NCBI RefSeq assembly: GCF_023278565.1 | Contig: NC_064678.1 | Location: 1,364,001-1,428,000, forward strand | Direction of reading: 5' to 3' | DNA: 64,000 bases | Source of the DNA: Colletotrichum lupini | Taxonomy: Eukaryota; Ascomycota; Sordariomycetes; Glomerellales; Glomerellaceae | In this document: positions 57,561 through 64,000 of the stretch, in pieces | How the letters are laid out: every line of letters begins with the position of its first letter | How positions within the stretch are numbered: the stretch's first letter is position 1 | Position numbers and translations under genes: made by a program | The notes under the pieces: generated by a model | The model's database searches: none | Told to the model about the DNA's origin: nothing | Seen by the model: only the letters and a program-made list of their open reading frames with translations

Positions 57561-59230
57561 ATCTTAGATATCGTATATATAGACCTTTTCCTTTTATCTA
57601 TTTCTATTTTAATAATTAAGCTACTTTTACTATATTCTATATACTTATTATTATATACTATAACTCGTAATAATTATAAGCCTAGCTCTTAATTAAGACC
57701 TTATATTATAATAACGTACTTATTAATATAATTTTTACGATTTTTTTTAAAATAACCGACTTATTTATATTTATTTTAGCTTAAGCTAAATTAATTAGTT
57801 ATAATAGTTAAATTAAATAGTTTAACGTACTTTATATTATAAATAAGGGCGTTAGGGTCTAGAAGTATATCGATTTAAACGCTCTAAATTCCGACGTATT
57901 CTTTAACCCCTCTATAATATTTATTATATTTTTTAAATTTAAATAATTAATTATAACTTATAATAAAAAAAAACTATAAGCTTACTAAGCCCGTTATAAA
58001 GCGTTTAAAAACGACTAAAAAAACTAAAAAATCCTTTATTAATAATTTCTAAATATAACTCTTAGTACGAACTTTTTAACTTTTTTAAATATAAGTAACT
58101 TATAAAACTAAGCTAGGTTTTTTTTTATAAAGCTAGCTATACTACTTATTTTATATAAATAAATCTATTTTTATATTATACTTATAAAAAAGATCTATAT
58201 ATCTAAAAGTATTTAGAAATAATAAGAGCTTAATATTAAATACGAATAACTTATAGCTTATAAATATAATATTATTAATATATATATTAAAGTCCTCGCT
58301 TAGTAATTAATAAAATTAGTTAATACTATATTATATAAATACGTATTTTAAAAAAACCACTAAAAACGGCGCTAAGTTTAGTATATAATAAATCGTTAAA
58401 TATTTAAAATAAGAATTTATACCCCCCGAACTAATAATAAAGAATATAATTCGAGAGGAATATTAATAAGCTTTTAATAAAATAAAGACTAAAATTAACC
58501 CCTAACACTAATATAAAGAGTAATAATCTACTTACTTCCGAACTAAAATATATAATATTTTAAAAATTACTAAAGAGATCACTATACTTAACTTCTTAGT
58601 TATAGTTAAGTTTAAACTTAACCCTATATAAAACTAACGTATATATAAAACCTTTAGTAAATTAATAACTTTTAAAATATATACGAGGACCCTCGAGGAA
58701 ATTATATATATATTTAACTTAGTAACTTAGGACGTATATATTAAATAATTTTTAAATTAAAAAGGGGCTTATTCTACTTTTATTAAACGCTCTAACTTAG
58801 TTAACGACGTAAATAATAAAGGTAACGTTATATATTCTTATAATTATATATACTTGTAGCGCCCTATAGTATATTAAAAATTAAAATAAGTATTTATAAG
58901 CTAAAATATTAGTAAGTTACTAATACGAATATTAAGGAACTATAAAAAAAAAGTCCTTATTATTATTAAATTAAATAAGTAAAAATTATTTTATAATAAG
59001 CTTAAGAAAGCTAGTTAACTAAGGAACGATAAAACCCTTAAAAAACCTAAGTTTTTAAAAAGATCCTCTAATTAACTTATAACGAGCTTATTAATAAATT
59101 AAAACGAGGGCTACGTAGTTATTATACTTATAAAGAGTTAGGACTTAGAAATAAACGTAATTTTTAATACTTTTATAAATAGCGCTTATCCCCTTTCTTA
59201 AAATATAATAATAAATAGCTATAAAATAAT
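57560..59230 (+). mobile_element. AT-rich RIP-mutated element, unidentified
   Basis: CA and TG are rare and stops dense. Plus-strand translation shows protein-like stretches (YQARYKAFKND, LNITLSTNFLTFLNIS, VFQKTTKNGAKFS) suggesting a former coding region, perhaps the gag part of the copia relic that follows. No end repeats could be identified in the window. Confidence 0.4.
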
Positions 59231-59400
59231 ATTTGTTTTTTTTATTTCTGCCTTTGCTGGCTGCTCGGGCGATTCTCGATATCGTTTACACAGTATTAAT
59301 ACTATGTATTAATAGATACTCACACTGTCTCGCTAGACTATTTTTTTTAGATTTTCTAACTTTTTAACTTTCCCTCTTATAAAGTTCACAACCACGGATC
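59231..59400. other. Short unmutated island inside the RIP block
   Basis: About 150 bp retain normal CA/TG content (ctgcctttgctggctgctcg near 59250) between heavily mutated flanks. It contains small palindromes such as gtattaatac. It may be an LTR-like or unique segment between two elements; no repeat partner lies in the window. Confidence 0.4.
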
Positions 59401-62400
59401 CTATAAAATAGTAAATTTAGTTAATAATAAGAGCCTATTTAAACCTAAGAGTTACGTATTATTAAATAATAAAAACTATATTAAATTAAAAATTATTATA
59501 CTATTTATTATTATACGTAGTACTCATATTATAAAGGGCGTTTTAAATAGACCTAAGGGAAAAAGAATTTATAATCTAAAGCTCTAAAACGTTACTTATA
59601 TTAAAGGATTTTATATTAATATAGTTTTAAAGATTTTATTAAATAGAAGCGTACTTTAATACTACGGTCTAAATTATACTTTATAATAAAGAACGCTTTA
59701 TAAAAATACTATTAAAAAGTAGCTTATTTAAAAAAAAAAATCTAATTTTCTTTAAATATAAGCTCCTCTAATCCTATCTTTCTTTTATAAACTTTAATTA
59801 TATTTTATAAAGCTTAGTTAGTATTATATTATTAATTAGTTATAAAAAATTCTATTATTTATATTAATATACTTATAAGAAGTTTAATAGCGCGTTCCTT
59901 TAGTACTTTAAAATAGGTTATTTTAGACCTAATACTTTTTATTAATTATTATATAAGACTCGAGGTATATATATTAAACTTCTATTATAAATTAAGTATA
60001 AAGTATATATATTATCTAAAACTAAGATAGTAGTTTTAAAAGGACTACCCTTAAGAAGAGCTTTATAACTATAGTACTATATATACTAAGATTTTTTTTT
60101 ATTTCGAACTATTTTTTAATAAATAATAATATATATTTATAGCTTTTAATAAATATAATAAGTAGCTTAGGGGGTTCTTTTTAAAAATAAAAATAAAAAA
60201 AGAAGTGCTTTTCGTATTATAAAGCCTCGAGGTAGCGATTTATTATTAAAAAAGGACTCTAATTTACTTTTTTAAAAATAATAATAAGACTACTCTCTTA
60301 ATTATAAATATTAAATACGTATATAAAACGTAGTATAGCGAGCTAAGAATCGGAATAGAACTTTTACTTTTAAATATAAAAAAACCCGTAAGTAACGCTA
60401 AAAGAGTAAGTTAATTCGTAATTACTAAAGCTTATAAAATACGCCTTTTTATAAACCTTTTTATAAATTTATAAAACGAAATAGTACTAATAGTAATCTT
60501 TATTTATAGTATTACTTTATAAGAGGCTAATAAAAGAGATTTACTTATTATAATAAAAATTAATTAGTAAAAGTAATATTAATACTAATAATAAACGGGT
60601 TACTAAGTATAAGATTCTAAACTAATTACCCCGTATTTTAATAGCTTCTATATATATAATTATTAAATATACCCTTTTTATAAAAATTATAAAAGGGGTA
60701 TATATTAAAAAGAGTTTAAAGTACTTTTTTATAAATATATAGGATACTTAGTTAAATATATATTAAAAATATATAACTTATATAGGGTCTAAGTACCTGC
60801 GCTTAAATAAGTATTTATTATAAAAAATATTAAGTTTAATAAAGAAGTTTTTTATAATCCTATATACGAGGAGTAAGCTATTATAAATAAGTAAATAAAT
60901 CTAATAATTTAAGAAATATAAGAACTTTTTAATACTAATAATAAGTTAGTTTGAGTACTTAGGGAAGTAGATCTAGACTTCGGAAATATTAATATTTAAA
61001 ATAACTTTATAGTTAAGGATAGTATTATTATTAAAATTTTAATTATTTAGGATACTAAGTAATTAATAAATATATTTTAAAGTGCGGTTAATAAGGCTAA
61101 AGAGGCTAATATAGTTTTATTATTATTATTAATCCTTAAAATAACCCCCTTATATAAGTTTAAAAATAAAAATAAAAAAGGGGATATAATAACCGGGTTA
61201 TAAACGGCTTTATATAGTTTATAGTCCTCTCTATAAGCGCTTATATATATTATAAAAGTTCTCGAGCTTTTAATTTTTAATAGCTCTTAATAAAACGTTA
61301 AAATACGTAATAAACGAGGTACTAAGTATAAAAAAATAATTCTTAATACTAAAATTAATATTAATAAAGAACCTTTATAATAAACCTCTATTATTATATA
61401 AAAATAGAGCTTATAAAAACTATTTTATTAAGTACTAAGTAAAGCTTTATTAGGTCCTAAATATTTAAACCGGGCTTATAAACCTTTATAACGCTTCGAT
61501 AGTAATATTTTTATAACGCTTTTATATTTAAATATAAGAAATAGTAATTATTATAACTATCTCTAGGACTACTCTTTTTTTATTTTTTTATTTAATTAGT
61601 AAAAAGTTATAAAAAAAAGTAATATAGGATATATAATATTTTATTAAATAATAAAAAGAGTAGTTTATAAGACTTATTTAGAGCGCTCTAGAGGAGTTTA
61701 AAAACTATAACTTATTAAAATTAACTTTTAAAGCTTATTAAAAAAGTTTAATAATATTAAATATCTCTTATTATAATTATAAAAGCTACTTAGGGATATT
61801 ATAAATATAAAAATAAAAAAGCTAAGGGATATTAGTATATAAAAAGAGGTTAATTATAATTTTAAATAAGGGATCCTATTTTTATTAAAGTAAGTATATA
61901 CTTATAAATACGACGTTAATAACGAAGTTAATAAGGTAAAAGTACGTATATATATAAAGGGGGATATATAATTACTTAACCCCTTATTAAATACGTACGC
62001 TTCGACGCTTATTATAAAGGCTTTTAGGCTTATAATAATAATAACTACCTAATTCGACTTTAAAATAGACTAATATAATACTATTAACGTATTCCTTAAC
62101 GCGCCTTTTAAGAGCGAGAAGCTAATAATTATTAAATTCCTAGAGGGATATAAGGTTATTAATAAAATAAATAAACTCTAATACGCTCTATATAGCCTCT
62201 AAAACTTATTAATTCTCTAATTCTAAACTTTTATTTTTATATTTTATAATATAAATATAATATATAGTTATAAAGAGATTTATATTTATTAAACTATAAA
62301 TAAAAAAGTAATACTAATATTCTACGTTAATAACTTTATTATTTTATATTATTAAAATAACTAAAAAGCGGCTTAGGGGATCGTTAATAATATAAAAAAA

Positions 62401-63700
62401 TATATTAATTTTAAAAAGAATAGACCGATTAATTACTTTTTTAAAATACGGATTTTATAAAACCGTATTACTTATAAAGTTTATTTTATTTATAATATAT
62501 ATATTAAGCGAGTTACTAAGCGCTTCGACTTTATAAATTTATTATATTTAATTACTCCTCTTTTTTAAAAAGAGTTTAAACTAAACGAGGGGTAAGTAAT
62601 AAAAGAGGAAATAAAGAGCTATTAAAAGAAGGTTAAGAATATATTTTATATAGCTATTATAATTAAACTAGACGTTACTTTTACTTATTTATAATTATTA
62701 TAGTTCTTAACTAACTTAAGCATAACTTATATTAAAATAATTAATTACTATATTTAATATCTTTATATAACGAAATATCTTACGCTTTATTATAATAATA
62801 TACTAAGTACGTAATTATTATTTTTAATTAGAGATATTAGCTTTATAAATAACGAAGTAATACGACAATTATTTTAGGGATATATAATATTCCTTTTTAA
62901 TAGCTTAATTCAATAAAAATTAGTATACTAAATAATAGTTATAACGTTAACTATTAAAGCTAAGCTTCTTTATTTTAAAAAAACCGTAAAAAAGATTATA
63001 GTTTTAAAGCGCCTTTTTAAAAATATTACTTTTAATTTAAAAGAAGTATAATTAATTAACTACGATAATTAATAAACGATTCGACTCGTTATAAAAAAAA
63101 GAAAAAAAGTAATTACTTAATTTTATTATATTAATATATAAAATATATAGCTAAAATAAGAGTATACTAAAAATAGCTTCGAGGTTACTTATATATTAAT
63201 AAAAAGTATATTAATAAATAGACTTATTAAAAACCTTTTATAAGCTAAGTTCGAATATTTTTATATACTTCTTAACTTTTATAATACGTAAAAAGCTATT
63301 ATAAATAGTTAAAATAATTGAAAATAATTAATTTAGGCTATATTTAAAAAAACTTAATACTTAAAAATAAATAATAAACGGAACTTAGAGTACGGCCTAG
63401 AGGCTTAAAATAAATAAAATAAAAACCTCTTATAGTTTAAAGGCTTAAACTCCTAAAATAACCTTATTTTATAAGGTATATATATATAAAAATAAGACCT
63501 AGGCTTATACTTATTATTTAAATTCTTAGTTTATAAAGTATATAATTATTAAAAATATAATATTACTAAAGAGGAGGGTTAGTATATATATTAAAAAATA
63601 CGTTTTATATATTTTGAAGTTTATAAAACTAAAAATAATAAGAATAATAGGGGGCGCGGGAGCTAAAATAATTATTAAGTTAATAACTTAGGGTATAAAA
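59385..63700 (+). pseudogene. Copia-type pol relic of a different lineage
   Basis: Reading through stops on the plus strand: a protease/integrase start (NVTYIKGFYINIVLK near 59590), an integrase tail (LYRVQVPALKQVFI-like near 60790, reading stop codons as Gln), then reverse transcriptase from about 62030 (VFLNAPFKSEKLIIIKFPEG near 62090) and the active-site segment FYVNNFIIF at 62320-62346. Canonical Ty1/copia has Tyr-Val-Asp-Asp there; both Asp codons have become Asn. The RNase H part follows to about 63700. This motif differs from the T-D-D type of copies A and B, so it is another lineage. LTRs were not found; the element may extend past 64000. Confidence 0.6.
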
Positions 63701-64000
63701 ATAAGTAATATAATAAAAAGTTAATTATAAATAATTATAATAAATATAAAAAAAGACTAGGGGCGCGCATTAAAAAAGCCCTTTATATAAAAACTAATAT
63801 AGTTTTTATATATTTTTTAATTATTATTTATTTAATAAACGATATTATAGAGCTTAGTAATATTTTATTAAAACTATAATTAGAAGTGCGCTTTTTAATA
63901 ATAAAAAATAATAATATATTTATAAAAAAAAGAGCGCTATTTATAATAGCCTCGGTAAGGGCCTAGGCTATTAATTATAAAACGATTAATATATTAATAT
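63701..64000. other. AT-rich RIP sequence at the window edge
   Basis: Continues the mutated block. No element end or gene is recognisable. Confidence 0.4.

Noticed and set aside
57021..57692. Separate gene downstream of the HET ORF
   Set aside because: It is in the same frame as the HET ORF and continues its typical C-terminal sequence. The last ~50 codons are AT-rich repeat DNA.
1..64000. CRISPR arrays, rRNA genes, bacterial operons
   Set aside because: No regularly spaced direct repeats, rRNA-like segments or ribosome-binding-site architecture were seen. The window is eukaryotic.

Overview
The window looks like a chromosome segment from a filamentous ascomycete (Pezizomycotina). Genes have short GT-AG introns, two tRNA genes carry introns at the usual 37/38 position, and the protein families are typical of these fungi: HET, PTH11/fungal rhodopsin, LaeA-like methyltransferase, Kre9/Knh1-like wall protein, OTT_1508-like deaminase and aldoxime dehydratase. 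The segment alternates sharply between balanced-composition gene islands and very AT-rich blocks in which CA and TG dinucleotides are almost absent while CG survives. That is the mark of repeat-induced point mutation (RIP). I cannot name the species from sequence alone.

Layout, left to right. 1-1943: a degenerate island ending in what reads as the 5' part of a deaminase gene. 1944-12575: a RIP-mutated hAT-type DNA transposon, itself split by a 7,412-bp Ty1/copia retrotransposon (2462-9873). 12576-15661: island with the main part of the deaminase gene and a tRNA-Asn. 15670-18880: a second hAT copy (3,211 bp, perfect 8-bp target duplication). 18889-25842: island with an aldoxime dehydratase and a divergent seven-helix fungal rhodopsin/PTH11-like gene. 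25848-32757: copia copy A (6,910 bp). 32763-48255: a 15.5-kb island with a decayed pseudogene, a hypothetical gene, a low-complexity secreted protein, a Kre9/Knh1-like secreted protein, a 342-bp TA-flanked MITE, a tRNA-Asp, a LaeA-like methyltransferase and an MFS transporter. 48261-55170: copia copy B, the same family, same length, opposite orientation. 55176-57560: a HET-domain gene broken by an in-frame stop and cut off at its 3' end. 57560-64000: a further AT-rich RIP block with a copia-type pol relic that runs toward or past the window edge.

The genes do not form one obvious pathway. They read as a repeat-rich accessory compartment where self-recognition, secreted/cell-surface, secondary-metabolism-regulator-like and transport genes sit between silenced transposons. 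The richest story is structural. Nested insertions with matching target-site duplications give a relative time order. RIP has removed start codons, catalytic Asp codons and zinc-knuckle Cys codons from the elements. RIP also fades toward the outer ends of the elements, so parts of the LTRs remain almost unmutated.
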